Part shown: positions 12,213 to 22,990 of the stretch, in pieces
Position numbering within the stretch: position 1 is the stretch's first letter
Layout of the letters: each line of letters starts with the position of its first letter
Assembly: GCA_029931535.1 (NCBI GenBank)
Contig: JAQPZY010000984.1
Coordinates: 124,001-188,000, forward strand
Origin: Margaritifera margaritifera
Lineage: Eukaryota; Mollusca; Bivalvia; Unionida; Margaritiferidae
Direction of reading: 5' to 3'
Length of the DNA: 64,000 bases
Program-made: the position numbers and the translations under genes
The notes under the pieces: generated by a model
Told to the model about the DNA's origin: nothing
Seen by the model: only the letters and a program-made list of their open reading frames with translations
Database searches by the model: none

Positions 12213-13442
12213 CGAGGTGTATTTGAAAAGTTCTGAATATTTTATCATAACTTTTGTGTTCTTTGAACCCGTAAAGAAATGTAATGCCGATCGATAGTCA
12301 AAATAACGTTCTATAAAATGATATGCAGCTGCATGTACAGCACGCCAGACACATGCAGATATATGCGTGTGACGTAACATAAGTAAATGATAGTTACGTA
12401 AAAATGTCTGAGAAGGAGAAACAATTCTGCTAATCAGCAACGAGCATATTGTATAATCCGGGCTCTCTTAGGGTACTCTCCGGCTGATATCTTGGATAAA
12501 TGTTACGGATGTAATTGTCTGTCATATTTTACAATTCTGGGGTGGTTTAATCGTTTTAAAGATGGTTGCGAATAAATGAAAAGTGACCCACGTTCTGGAA
12601 GACCGTTGTCTGCATTTGGTAAGCGGGAAGTGGCTGCTTTGAAGGGAGAAATTGATGAAGATGCTCGATGCACAGTGGAAGATATTTATATTATAACGGG
12701 CATTAATTTGTCAGCTGTTTTAAATGTATTGAAGAATTATTTGAAGCTCAGAAAGGTTTGTGCAAGATCGGTCCCGCATTTGTTGACGACTGATAAAAAG
12801 CACATCCTGGTTGAAATCGCTAAATAGCTACTCGCCAAATATGAAAAGAGTGACCAGAGACGTTCAAATGAGATTTTCACAGGCGGTGAAACATGGATTT
12901 ACTGTTTTTAACCTGACTCAAGAGAAAATAATTAAGTTTGGATAGGATAAAACGAGCAGAGAGCACAAATTGCTCGACGTAGTCCGACTGTGAAGAGAGT
13001 TTTATGCGCATTATTTTTCGATGCAAAAAGCCCTCTCGCCCAGGTTCCTGTTGCTAACTCTGTATGTCACTGGACATTTGCATGACTCCAAAGTGTTGCT
13101 AAAAGTAGTAGAACACTACCGAACCACGCATCCGTGCACCGGTACTCGGGGTATCCTTCTACTCTGTGACAACGCACCGGCGTATAAATCCGCCGTCGTG
13201 ACAGACTTCATCAAGGAGCATAGCATCCAACCTTTGCCACATCCTCCATACAGCCCTGATTTAGCTGCAAGTGATACCAAAGAGTGAATACAAAATGGAA
13301 TTTAATAACTGGATAATCAGACTGAGAAAGTGTATAGAGGTACATGGGGAGTACAATGAGGGGATGCACCGACGTAGTGTTCACTAATAAAGACCTTTGT
13401 TCTTCATCGAATCAATATTCAGAACTTTTTAAATACTCCTCG
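12213..13442 (+). mobile_element. mariner (Tc1/mariner superfamily) transposon, nearly full length
   Basis: The left end cgaggtgtatttgaaaagtt and the reverse complement of the right end cgaggagtatttaaaaagtt form terminal inverted repeats of about 29 bases with two mismatches. Each end is flanked by TA (12211-12212 and 13443-13444), the target duplication of this superfamily. The length of 1,230 bp is normal for mariner. The single internal gene is a broken transposase in the same orientation, so this copy cannot move itself, though its ends look intact enough to be used in trans. Confidence 0.93.
12403..13287 (+). pseudogene. mariner transposase, inactivated
   Basis: The frame can be followed from an ATG at 12403, but with an early stop and frame changes. 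A helix-turn-helix region around 12440-12570 reads ALLGYSPADIL and GWFNRFKDG. After a stop comes an open stretch (12576-12826) with DPRSGRPLSA, the mariner linker, and LRKVCARSVPHLLT. The first catalytic block reads TGGETW: the family aspartate of TGDETW is glycine (codon 12885-12887). The second block is CDNAPAYKS with Asp at 13168-13170, and the third Asp is at 13273-13275 after PHPPYSPDLAAS, so the last two lie 34 residues apart (DD34D). The C-terminus after that is lost by a stop. Stops, shifts and the lost aspartate show an old, dead copy. Confidence 0.9.
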
Positions 13443-13444
13443 TA

Positions 13445-14015
13445 CATTTGCTAGTACATATTTGCCTCTGCATTCAATATCACATATCTTGCATTATGAT
13501 GTATTTTTGATACATCAGATCCACCCTTGCTAATTTATAGCTTTTTATTATTTCCATATACCATACTACGGTATCTGTTTCTATTTTTAAGGGGGGGGGG
13601 GGAGGGGGCATCAACCTTTATCAATGACCTTCTATGCGTGTTATATTATGTGTCTACATGAATATTAGCTCGGGAACGTCACGGACAGTTTTTGCAGATT
13701 AAAAAAATGTAGATATTTTAAAACACAGCCACGTATATTCATTAGCTAGACTGATTATTCCTTTCTTACTAGCACATCAGTTACTATGTGATCTGTAGCT
13801 GATCATGTACAGAGTTATTCACACATTAACAGTAGGCCATTTCCACTGACGATTTCCATTCCTTCTATTATTAGTCTACTGTTCTCAGTTTCTCACCTGT
13901 ACAGTATAAAAAAGTCCAGAAATCCAAATGAGAACTTTTGTTCCAACTTGGTACGTAATGTATTCTTATGTGTCGTTATAAGTGCTTTATTGTCCGAGTC
14001 TAAAACTAGAAGGCT
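13445..14015. other. Non-coding stretch
   Basis: Contains a G-run near 13591-13602. Nothing else supported. Confidence 0.4.

Positions 14016-14933
<918 letters not shown>

Positions 14934-14992
<59 letters not shown>
14934..14992. repeat. (TA)n microsatellite
   Basis: About 29 uninterrupted TA units. Confidence 0.97.
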
Positions 14993-14996
<4 letters not shown>

Positions 14997-16286
14997 TGAA
15001 TATTATAATTATAGATGAGAATGATTTTAAAGTGGAAAAAAGAAGGAAATAAAACAAAGACTTACCCACATTCACTGAGAATTAATTTTGTTCTTCCTTC
15101 CCAGCATATACATACAACTCTTGAAGATGAAGATCTGTTGAAAACGTTTGGCTGTGAATTCTGTTTCGCACTACCCGAAATATTGGATTTTAAACAAACA
15201 TATATCTTTTATCTAAGATTTTGCGTAAAATTATGAGTTCACTGTTCTTTTGACAAACACGGAAATACATACGTTTCTTTCTAACTACATGTACTTAAAA
15301 TGTCTCATCTCATTGAATAGCACACGGAGAGTTCATGATGATATATGACTCATTTATACTTCCTTTTAAGAGCATAATAATCTTTGTCATATATAAAGTT
15401 ACAGGTGATATTCTAGGCTCATCACGCAAAGAAAACGTATAAACAATCCTTGATTTTCATCTTATCCATAAAGTAACGAATCCTTTTTAGTGCCGTGGTT
15501 TACTTTTTAGCGCTCTTACTTTTCATATTTAAGTATTTCTGCTTTAATGGCCCACTTATCATCTAGAACTGTCAAATGTCTCAGCGTATAAATTTATGAC
15601 AACCTGGACTGGTTTCTAATTTCTGCGACACTGCAAGAGACCCCGTTTCACTTAAGATATGAGTTATTAAACCAGAAATTGCAGTTAATGTGCTAATTTG
15701 TTTTAGATCGCCTGCACTAAGTGCAGCAGAACTTCTGCTATACCCCCGGTGTTGTTGTCGTCGTTAGCGGCGGCAGCTTCGTTGGCATTGGCATTAGCAA
15801 GCTACGCCAATAATGTTTAAGCCAACATATGTGCAGGGAAGCTTTCTTGTCTTCTGACACTCCATTTCTGGTTTACTTCAACGATCTTCGTAATATTGTG
15901 CATGAATAACGGCTTATACTTTTCTGAGTCTTTAAGAGACAAAGTCTCTGTCCCACATCTTTCGCTTCTAACAATCACGCCCTATTTTATCTACTGACAT
16001 GACACTACAATAGTTATTAACGGAGCATGAATCTGGATACTTCAGGCTGTTAACTCTTTTTCTTTCTTTGTTAGATTTCGTCACGTGTTGCAGATCGATA
16101 GATGCTTCAGTACGTTAGTTGTATTTGTCCAGTATTAGTTTCGACTTCAAGGGACCGTTTCAAAACCCTTTATTTTCTTACAAGTGATTTATGATGCAAA
16201 CTTGCCAAGGGTGTCGCGCATTCTTATATACTTTTTTTTGTTTTGGACTCAGCTGCATATTGAGACATGGGCATCACTAATCCGGT
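14993..16286. other. Non-coding stretch
   Basis: No gene seen. Around 15715-15825 there is a locally GC-richer patch with a small palindrome (ctgcactaagtgcag) and ttg/gtc trinucleotide runs; its origin is unclear. Confidence 0.4.
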
Positions 16287-16392
16287 GGTCAACGTTGTGT
16301 GGTATAGTTTTGTGCTTAACTGCTTGCACGTTAGGTACGGTGATACATAATTGCACGTAAGCAGGTGAGACACTGGGTTCTGCAAAACACTT
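16287..16392 (+). repeat. Left copy of 106-bp inverted repeat
   Basis: Begins gtcaacgttgtgtggtatag and ends ctgcaaaacactt. It matches the reverse complement of 24509-24613 with about 13 mismatches counted by eye and no large gap. The structural-gene remnant begins within 10 bases of its inner end. Confidence 0.8.
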
Positions 16393-16400
16393 CGGCTGGT

Positions 16401-16691
16401 TTTCCATGTACACTATGGTAACGGACTGGGTGACTTCATCAAAGCCATAGTCATGACAGCACACTCTGTCGTCTCGTGTGCCGTGAATGCTATCAAGCAA
16501 GTCAAGCAAAGGAAGCACTGCCAGCCCTCGCTGCCGCTGGTGACAAAAAGGCCGTAGAAGCGTTTCGTGATCGCCTTAGCAAGTTGGTACTGTCCGTGGC
16601 CAAGACTATGCCGCCCGAAACACAAGCTGCTGTACAAATGTGGCCAGCCAAAACGTTGCCGCTCTGGTTCGATCTATTTCTGCAAGCTTGA
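16401..16691 (+). pseudogene. Minor-capsid-like protein remnant, inverted duplicate
   Basis: The first part reads VHYGNGLGDFIKAIV in one frame; after a shift near 16480-16505 the frame continues as QAKEALPALAAAGDKKAVEA and ends LPLWFDLFLQA and a stop. The same protein lies intact in reverse orientation at 20160-19804, and the two copies match closely at the DNA level. The 5' end of the gene is missing: the homology begins at tggttttcc, right after the 106-bp repeat. The Gly-rich GNGLGDF opening recalls small structural proteins encoded beside major capsid genes in Polinton-like elements, but that identification is an inference. Confidence 0.6.
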
Positions 16692-16913
16692 CCGTGGGCG
16701 CCGCGGAAAGATATTCGTAAGGCGACATATCTCTTGCAATGACATTTTTCTAAGACATACATGACCGCCCCCTTGATACGGGGCAGCTGTGCTCCGTGAC
16801 CAGAGCATCCGCGGCCAGCAGTACTACTCGAATAAGCCCACAATTCCAATCAAAAGGGTCGTGTCAAGCTGCAGGTGTAGGACAGGTCACAAAGGCAGAC
16901 GGGACAGATTATC
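16692..16913 (+). pseudogene. 5' part of capsid-like gene, inverted duplicate
   Basis: DNA from 16692 to 16913 corresponds to the reverse strand of about 19800-19420, but with two deletions by eye: about 95 bases near 16706 and about 45 bases near 16887. Shared words include gatattcgtaaggcgacata and agcagtactactcg. The remaining frame carries KADGT, matching KAEGT in the other copy. Homology stops at about 16913, where the composition changes abruptly from GC-rich to AT-rich. Confidence 0.6.
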
Positions 16914-17690
16914 AGATTACAAAACTGATAAATCATCCAACTTTACCAATGAATGAACTTACTGCTAGAATAGAACACGCTCTAATAAATTCTAAAGAAT
17001 ATACTGATAGGGAAATTCTTAGTAACTTACTGCTAGAATAGAACACGCTCTAATAAATTCTAAAGAATATACTGATAGGGAAATTCTTAGTAATGTTGGT
17101 GTTGTACAAGGAGGTATTGGTAAATTAGAGAAAAAGGTGAAACAATTAAGAAAATATTTTAATGATATTAAAAAGAAATTAAAAACAGAAAGGGAAAACA
17201 TTTATAATTCAATGAAAAGAGCTTCATGATTACTGGAAAGAACTGATACAGTAAAATCAGAAATAGAAGAGAATTTTACACAAAACTGGAATAAGGGGTA
17301 TTGGACAAGATACTCAAATTAGAGAGCAAACGAGAGAGCAGAGCGAACAAGTTCACAAGTTCTTGAAATTAAACGAAGTTTAAGAGAGCAAGACAGTAAA
17401 CTACAGCTTGTTCAAGAACTAATACCTGATTGTGTATTACTAGATGATTTTAGAAATATAACAGATCTTGGTGTTGTAACCTTTGCACTAAAACCACATG
17501 GTTTGTATTTCCCTAGATATGTAAAAGGCAAAGGAATAAATACATTTTTAGGGGGGGGGGGGGTATTGTCAGGTTACAAAACACCACAAACAGTAAATAC
17601 TATTTTTGGATTCAACTATGACCCATCACGTTTAACTGAATACGAGTTACGTACATTAGTAAGTATTTCAAAGTATTACGTTATTTAAAT
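16914..17690 (+). pseudogene. AT-rich coding-like remnant with coiled-coil character
   Basis: Plus-strand frames with shifts and stops read as one degraded protein: LTARIEHALINSKEYTDREI, then GGIGKLEKKVKQLRKYFNDI and ERENIYNSMKRAS (a heptad-like, Lys/Glu-rich coiled-coil segment), then a stop, then DSKLQLVQELIPDC and a globular-looking end with PHGLYFPRYVKGKGINTF. A 68-bp duplication (16956-17091) shifts the frame, and a G-run at 17551-17562 may mark another shift. From 17503 an open 61-residue frame ends YELRTLVSISKYYVI. I do not recognise the family. A fibre-like or other structural role is possible from the coiled coil and neighbours, but unproven. Base composition is clearly unlike the flanking GC-rich blocks. 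Confidence 0.45.
16956..17091. repeat. 68-bp tandem duplication
   Basis: Two copies starting aacttactgctagaatagaa, at 16956 and 17024, identical by eye. As 68 is not a multiple of three, the duplication breaks the reading frame. Identity of the copies suggests a recent event. Confidence 0.95.
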
Positions 17691-18799
17691 AAAGAAATCA
17701 GGTGTATATTCATTTTTGTTAAAATTAATTGACAAACTGATATTAATTTGTTTTTCAGATTGCAGGTAATTGATGCAAGAGTTTCTTACCTATTGGATCT
17801 CAAAAGAGAATCTTTAACTGTCAAAGAATAAAAGAATCAAAAACATATTATCTTGAAGAGAACAATGCTATTATACTGTTACATGCAAAAAATTGAACAA
17901 CGTGCAGAAACCTTTGTATTCCTGTTTGATATTGGAGATAGTATCAAAATTTATTACAGTTAAATAGCGAAAGCTATTAAGCAAGTTATAAATATAGCAA
18001 CATGATCAGTTATCATCTATGGAGCAATTGTGAAAGCTTTAACATTAACAGAAAGTAAGTTTCTATTTCACTTATTTGATAAAATTGCTGCAAAATATGA
18101 AAGAGGAAAACACGATAAAACAGACTCTTTCTCTTCATTCTTCTATTCATACCGACGCTGTTTTAGATGTTCATAGACAACCTAAACTTAATGATTTTAC
18201 CAGCCTTTTGATAAATAAATGACTGATGAATATTTACGTATTGGTGTTGCAAATGCAAGCTATTGTTTAAATTGCGTATTTCTCTGTCGTCAAAGAAAAA
18301 GAAAGAAAAGTTTTTGAGTGAATCGAACTTTTTTGGTAAATAAATAGCAGCAAAGCAAACAAGTAATGTCAACATATGAAAAACATATAACTTCTCACAA
18401 TTAAGAAAACAAAAAACAGTACAAGGTGTAAAACATACTAATTCAACTGATCATTTTATTACATACAATTTGAGTAGTATTAAACTTGCGCAACAATTAC
18501 AGGTAAGTCTAAGCAACAATTACAGGTGTTATTACCTAGATTAGGACCTAATATTACCTGGTGTTATTTTATTTTAATTTTTTTATGGGGGTGGGGGTGG
18601 GGTCGTGGGGGGGGTCGTTTAATACGAAGGTTAAAGGAGATGCTAACAATTCTGTTGGTAGCAAGTTAGGAAGAATGACTATTAGAGATACAATAATTTC
18701 TTACGGTAGTGATGATATTTTTAAGCTAAATGTTTGAAATACTTCCATGATATTTGATGTGGTTACCAACATCGGTGCACAAATATAATAGAGCAGGAC
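17691..18799 (+). other. AT-rich stretch with two coding-like fragments
   Basis: An open stretch of 56 codons (18006-18173) reads ESKFLFHLFDKIAAKYERGK, and another of 35 codons (18630-18734) reads GSKLGRMTIRDTIISYGSDD. Both have plausible amino-acid use but no start codon in context and no family that I recognise. A duplicated caacaattacaggt word occurs near 18494-18529, and G-runs lie at 18586-18615. The capsid-like block begins abruptly on the other strand at about 18800. Confidence 0.35.
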
Positions 18800-18800
18800 A

Positions 18801-19590
18801 TTATGACTGAAAAACTAAGAAAGTGTGCCTGTGGTTGTGATCCGGAAGGCCAGGCTGCATGCCACCCTGCATGAATTTGAGCAGGTTGGTCTCCGCCACC
18901 ACCGAAGGTGTTACAGCTGGCATCCAAACGGCGAGTTTTGAGAGCCTGACCTTACCGGAGGCCGCGGCATTGTCGCGGAAGATGATGTCATCGTCGGTGT
19001 TTTTACAAGTCAGCGCTATGGTGTGCTTGGCGCCGAAGATGACCTTGCGCACATCCCGACAGAGGCCAAAGAGGTGGGTTAGTGGTATAGCACTAACACG
19101 CTATCATGCGCGTCCACCTATCCCTTCCGCTACGTCAAGCCTTGGTTGAATTTGGGGTTGTTGCCGCTCACTGCATCCGCTTGGCCATCTCCCGAGGCAT
19201 TTCTGACCTTTTTCAAGGCAAATTGAGTATCGTCGGCGTTGTCTATTGTGCCCGTTGTAAATATCATTGATGGACCGGCGCTGCAAGAGTAGTTGTCGCT
19301 ATAACGAGCAAGGCCGAGGATAGACAACATTGACCTTATCCAGCTTATTTGTTTATCGATGAGATAGCGGTCACTGTCGAGCAGCGCCATTATACCGTTG
19401 TTGACCAATACCATCTTGTTCGCCGCGGCGTAATATGTCCCCTCTGCCTTTGTGAGTTTGCCGAAAACCTCGATTAAGGCTTCGCAGGCGAGAACGTAGC
19501 GCGAGGTGTCCTGCACATGCAGCTCCATACGACCCTTTTGATTGGGATCGTGGGCTTAGTACGAGTAGTACTGCTGGTCGCGGATGTTTT
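18801..19590 (-). pseudogene. Major-capsid-like protein, broken
   Basis: Minus-strand frames read through a DNA-virus-like capsid protein. From 19528 to 19130 an open stretch has EGTYYAAANKMVLVNNGIMA and SILGLARYSDNYS. After a frame change, 19052-18801 has FGAKHTIALTCKNTDDDIIF and SGKVRLSKLAVWMPAVTP. The succession LVNNG - LGLxxYSDxY - FxxKHTxxLxxxTDDD - GKVxLxKxxWxMP recalls a family of capsid-like proteins seen in invertebrate Polinton-like and viral contexts. I recall this family by pattern and cannot name it with certainty. The DNA just upstream (19590-19530) has frames with stops. At least one frameshift lies between the two stretches (19129-19053), so no full-length protein is made. Confidence 0.6.
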
Positions 19591-19803
19591 GGTCACAGAG
19601 CACAGGGGCCCCGTATCAAGGGCGAGGTTTTGTACGTGTTGGAAAAATGCCATTTAAAGAGATATGTCGCCTTACGAATATCTCCTAATATGGCGAGAGG
19701 CGAGGGCCTAAGCCCATGGCCAAGGCTGCATCAACAGGTTGAACCAGGGCGTCGAGAACATAGCGCGCTTCAGACGGTATAATCATGGCTGCGGCGCCCA
19801 TGG

Positions 19804-20160
19804 TCAAGCTTGCAGCAATAGGTCGAACCAGAGCGGCAACGTTTTGGCTGGCCACATTTTTACAGCAGCGCGTGTTTCGGGCGGCATAGTCTTGGCCACG
19901 GACACTGCCAACTTGCTAAGGCGATCACGAAACGCTTCAACGGCCGTTTTGTCACCAGCGGCAGCTAGGGCTGGCAGCGCTTCTTTCGCCTGACTTTCGA
20001 CAACCGTCTTGATAGCATCCACGGCACGCAAAGCGACGGCGTGTGCTTCCCTGACTATAGCCTGGATGAAATCACCCAGTCCGTTACCATAGTGCACACG
20101 GAAAACGGGTCGACGGGCACCAAGGACTCGTACTCGTATAATGCGTAGCGGGGCTCTCAT
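19804..20160 (-). CDS. Minor-capsid-like small protein, open frame of 118 residues
   Basis: An uninterrupted frame starts MRAPLRIIRVRVLG and passes through VHYGNGLGDFIQAIVREAHA, an Ala-rich helical middle (ALPALAAAGDKTAVEA), and ends LPLWFDLLLQA. It lies about 275 bases upstream (in minus-strand sense) of the capsid-like gene and just downstream of another structural fragment, the order expected of a structural gene cluster. A truncated inverted copy is at 16401-16691. Amino-acid use is Ala/Arg-rich and the DNA is GC-rich, unlike the surrounding genome. The frame being open may reflect chance survival. Function is inferred from context and from the Gly-rich start. Confidence 0.5.
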   Translation of the reverse strand: MRAPLRIIRVRVLGARRPVFRVHYGNGLGDFIQAIVREAHAVALRAVDAIKTVVESQAKEALPALAAAGDKTAVEAFRDRLSKLAVSVAKTMPPETRAAVKMWPAKTLPLWFDLLLQA

Positions 20161-20226
20161 TCCTATCTGCTGTTCCCGCTGCCAACGACGATTGCAAGCT
20201 GAAAGGTAAGTTTAGCTTTCCAGCCT

Positions 20227-20462
20227 CTAAGATACTTGAAGTGGAGGACGGTCTTGGAAATAGAGGCCAACGGTGAGCGTCAGGTCACGAAGGTCGAACA
20301 AGTTACCATCCTGGTCGGTCAGCGTAAAGCGAAGATGCGAGGACATTTGCAAGGCAAGTAGGCAGGCATAAGTGGTGCGGATGCCAAGGAGCCGAACTGG
20401 ACTCTGCTCTGGAGTAGCTATAGAGCACACAGCCAGGACTAGCCTTATCGCTAGTTCTCCAG
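20227..20462 (-). pseudogene. Structural-protein C-terminal fragment
   Basis: On the minus strand an open frame ends with LRFTLTDQDGNLFDLRDLTL followed by TVGLYFQ. A terminal 'TDQxGxxxDLxGExxTxxLxx' strand pattern is typical, in my recollection, of structural proteins in Polinton-like elements. The 5' part of this frame is interrupted exactly where the LINE inserted (target duplication 20462-20473), and the frame in front of that belongs to the LINE, not to this gene. The rest probably lies beyond 22306. Confidence 0.5.
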
Positions 20463-20473
20463 TCCACGTAGGA

Positions 20474-22293
20474 ATGCACTGATGTCCCAAGAGTATTCTT
20501 TCAATGACATAGAAGTGAAAAATAGAGCAAAAAGTGACAAGAGGCACTACATTGAACAGCTCGCTGCAGAAGCCGCAGCAGAGAGACAGGACATGAAAAC
20601 TCTGTACAGGATAATAAAGAAGCTTAAAGGAGACTACGGGACAGGTAAAAACGTACCTCTAAATAGTGCAGCTAGGAACATCCTCTCCAATGAGAGGGAG
20701 AAAATGGAAAGATGGAAGGAACACTTCAAACGGTACTGAACAGACCAGCCCACCGGTTACAGCCTTGATCCCAAAAGCCAAAGAGGGCCTTGACATCAGT
20801 CTGAAGAATATCACTGAGACGTAAGCCTGAGAAGCCATAAAAGCCCTCAAAAATGGGAAAGCTCTTGGTGAGGACAGCATCTGCCCAGAAATGCTGAAGT
20901 CAGAAGATACAGAAACCCCAAGGATCCGCAGAGAAATATTCCAAAAATATGGGAGAGCGAAGAAACTCCCGCCGAGTGGAAAACTGGAATAATCGTCAAG
21001 TTACCACAAAGGGTGACCTTGCGGACTGTAACAACTGGAGAGGCATCATTCTGCTATCCCTGTCGAGCAAGGTCTTCAGCAGAATCATTCTTAAGATGAT
21101 CACCATCGCATATGATGACCTCATCAGAAATGAACAAGCTGGTTTCAGGAAAGGAAAATCCTGCATTGACCAGATTTTCACACTCCAACATATACTAGAG
21201 CAGACAACTGAATAGCACAGTACCGTCTACATCAACTTCATAGACTTTGAAAAGGCTTCGACAGCCTTGACCGTGACTGGAAAATGCTCCGGTTCTGTAG
21301 TATCCCACTGAAGATTGTAAACATCATCTAGCTTCTGCACCAAGCGTTCCAGTGTAAAGTCATCTGTGACACTAATCTCACAGACTGCTTCAGCGTCAAC
21401 ACAGGCTTGAAACAAGGCTGCATCCTTGCACCTTTCCCCTTCCCCCTCGCCATCGACTCGCTGATGAAAGAGACAACTGTGGACGGCAAAAAAGAAATTA
21501 GGTGGACACTAATTTCATCCCTGGAAGACCTCAACTACGCCGACGACATTGGACTGTTTTCAAGTCGGCATATAGATATGAAAGAAAAGACAGATAAACT
21601 CACTGAGACAGCCATAAAAACAAGACTGAAAGTGAACAGGAAAACAAAAACAACAAATTAATGAGGACGAACCATAAACCAACGATCCTATCATTGGGAA
21701 TAACGAACTAATAGAGTAGATAGAGGAATTGACATACCTTGGAAGTAAAGCGTTCACAGACGGAGACTCAAAGAGAGAAGCAGCAACCAGAATTAGCAAA
21801 ATCAAGCCTTCGGTATGCTGAAACACATTTGGAAATCCAAACAACTCGGACTCAATACCAAGCTGAGACTTTACCGAAGCAATGCTACTGTATGGCTCTG
21901 AATGCTGGAAGCTAACATCAAAAATACCACACAAGCTTGAAATCTTCCAAAACAAGTGTCTGAGGAAGATTCTTGGCATCTACTGCCAAAAAAGGATAAA
22001 AAATGAAGACCTTCATCAAAGGACAGATTCAACATCACTTGTCTAGATTTTGAAGAAAAGAAGATGGCGACGGCTGGGGAATGTATGTTGAATGCTACTG
22101 GATGCGCCGCCCAGGACAGCCCTTCTCTGGACCCCAGATGGAAGACGAAGGAGACTCGGACTATAGAGAAAGAGATGACGGAATGCGGCCTGACATGGAA
22201 CACCATCACATGTATGGCTGAAGACCGTCAGCAGTGGCGCTCTCTTGTCGAAGCCTTATGTGCCACCTAAGGTATGACGAGGGATGAGTGTTG
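20474..22293 (+). mobile_element. 5'-truncated RTE-like LINE with 12-bp target-site duplication
   Basis: The 12-base word gtccacgtagga occurs immediately before (20462-20473) and after (22294-22305) this segment, as expected of target-primed insertion. The element is about 1.82 kb, so the 5' end with the endonuclease is missing. It ends ggtatgacgagggatgagtg, a short 3' tail without poly-A, in keeping with RTE-type elements. It splits the virus-like block, so it arrived after that block did. Confidence 0.85.
20490..22269 (+). pseudogene. RTE-like reverse transcriptase (ORF2) with many frameshifts
   Basis: Segments in order: LAAEAAAERQDMKTLYRIIK before the RT; ETPAEWKTG and LADCNNWRGIILLSLSSKVF (21000-21080, RT fingers); NEQAGFRKGKSCIDQI; FIDFEKA with a shift; a GLKQGCILAPFPFPLAIDSL palm block near 21405-21460; then LNYADDIGLFS with the catalytic YADD at about 21535-21547. 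Downstream fragments match the C-terminal region, ending TWNTITCMAEDRQQWRSLVE and ALCAT with a stop at 22267. The pattern of this last block is typical of RTE-clade ORF2 ends. Many single-base shifts and stops show it is inactive, though YADD itself survives. Confidence 0.9.
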
Positions 22294-22305
22294 GTCCACG
22301 TAGGA

Positions 22306-22990
22306 GAGGGCCATTCCAGCCTCTTGAAAAACCGACTTTGGACAATTCAATTCCCGCTCGAGATCCTAGAAACTAACACCACGGGCGGCGGTACCAAGCG
22401 TGCTGTTTGCACCACAGACACTGCTGGTAGTGTTTCGCGTGTTTGTGGCGCGGCCGTCCCCAAGAGTAACAGTCAGGTAGACTACAGCGAAGTAAAAAAT
22501 TCCATGATCTTGTGTCGGGTCATGTGGGCCACCTCCAGCGAGTTCCGCTATTAGTTTGGCGGCGCGGAAAACAGCACCGAGGTGCTTTGGTAAAGCAAAA
22601 CACCAGCAACGAACGGCTTCGGCCCGATGGTGTAACAGTCTGGAGAAAAGTTCTTACCAGAAAACGACAGTGCGTGACTGCTATACCGTCTTGAAAACAG
22701 CAGAGCGAGGCCTACGGCAGGGTGGCCCCTCTGGTAAAGACATGAAAAGCAACGTTAGCGACGGTTAGCAATACCCGTCCGCAGGGTTTTAAAACCATTG
22801 CTTGTGCCTTTCATGAGGAAACTCCGGCCCTCCCCCACCCTTTTTTTTGGGAGGGGGCGGCAAGCCAACGGCGCATGCCACTTTTTGTAGTGTTACGAGA
22901 AACATACGGGAGCGAGGCACCGCTGGCTCCCGCTGACACCATGCTCCCCTCGTACCCACCTCTCCCAAAAGTAATCTGGTGGCTTTTGGA
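22306..22990. other. GC-rich continuation of virus-like block
   Basis: Composition matches 18.8-20.46 kb, and the segment would be adjacent to it without the LINE. Open frames on both strands are 60-90 residues and overlap. None has a motif I recognise. A local inverted repeat of C- and G-runs (ctcccccacccttttttttgg and gggagggggcgg) lies around 22830-22858. The composition drops to AT-rich at about 22990. Confidence 0.4.
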
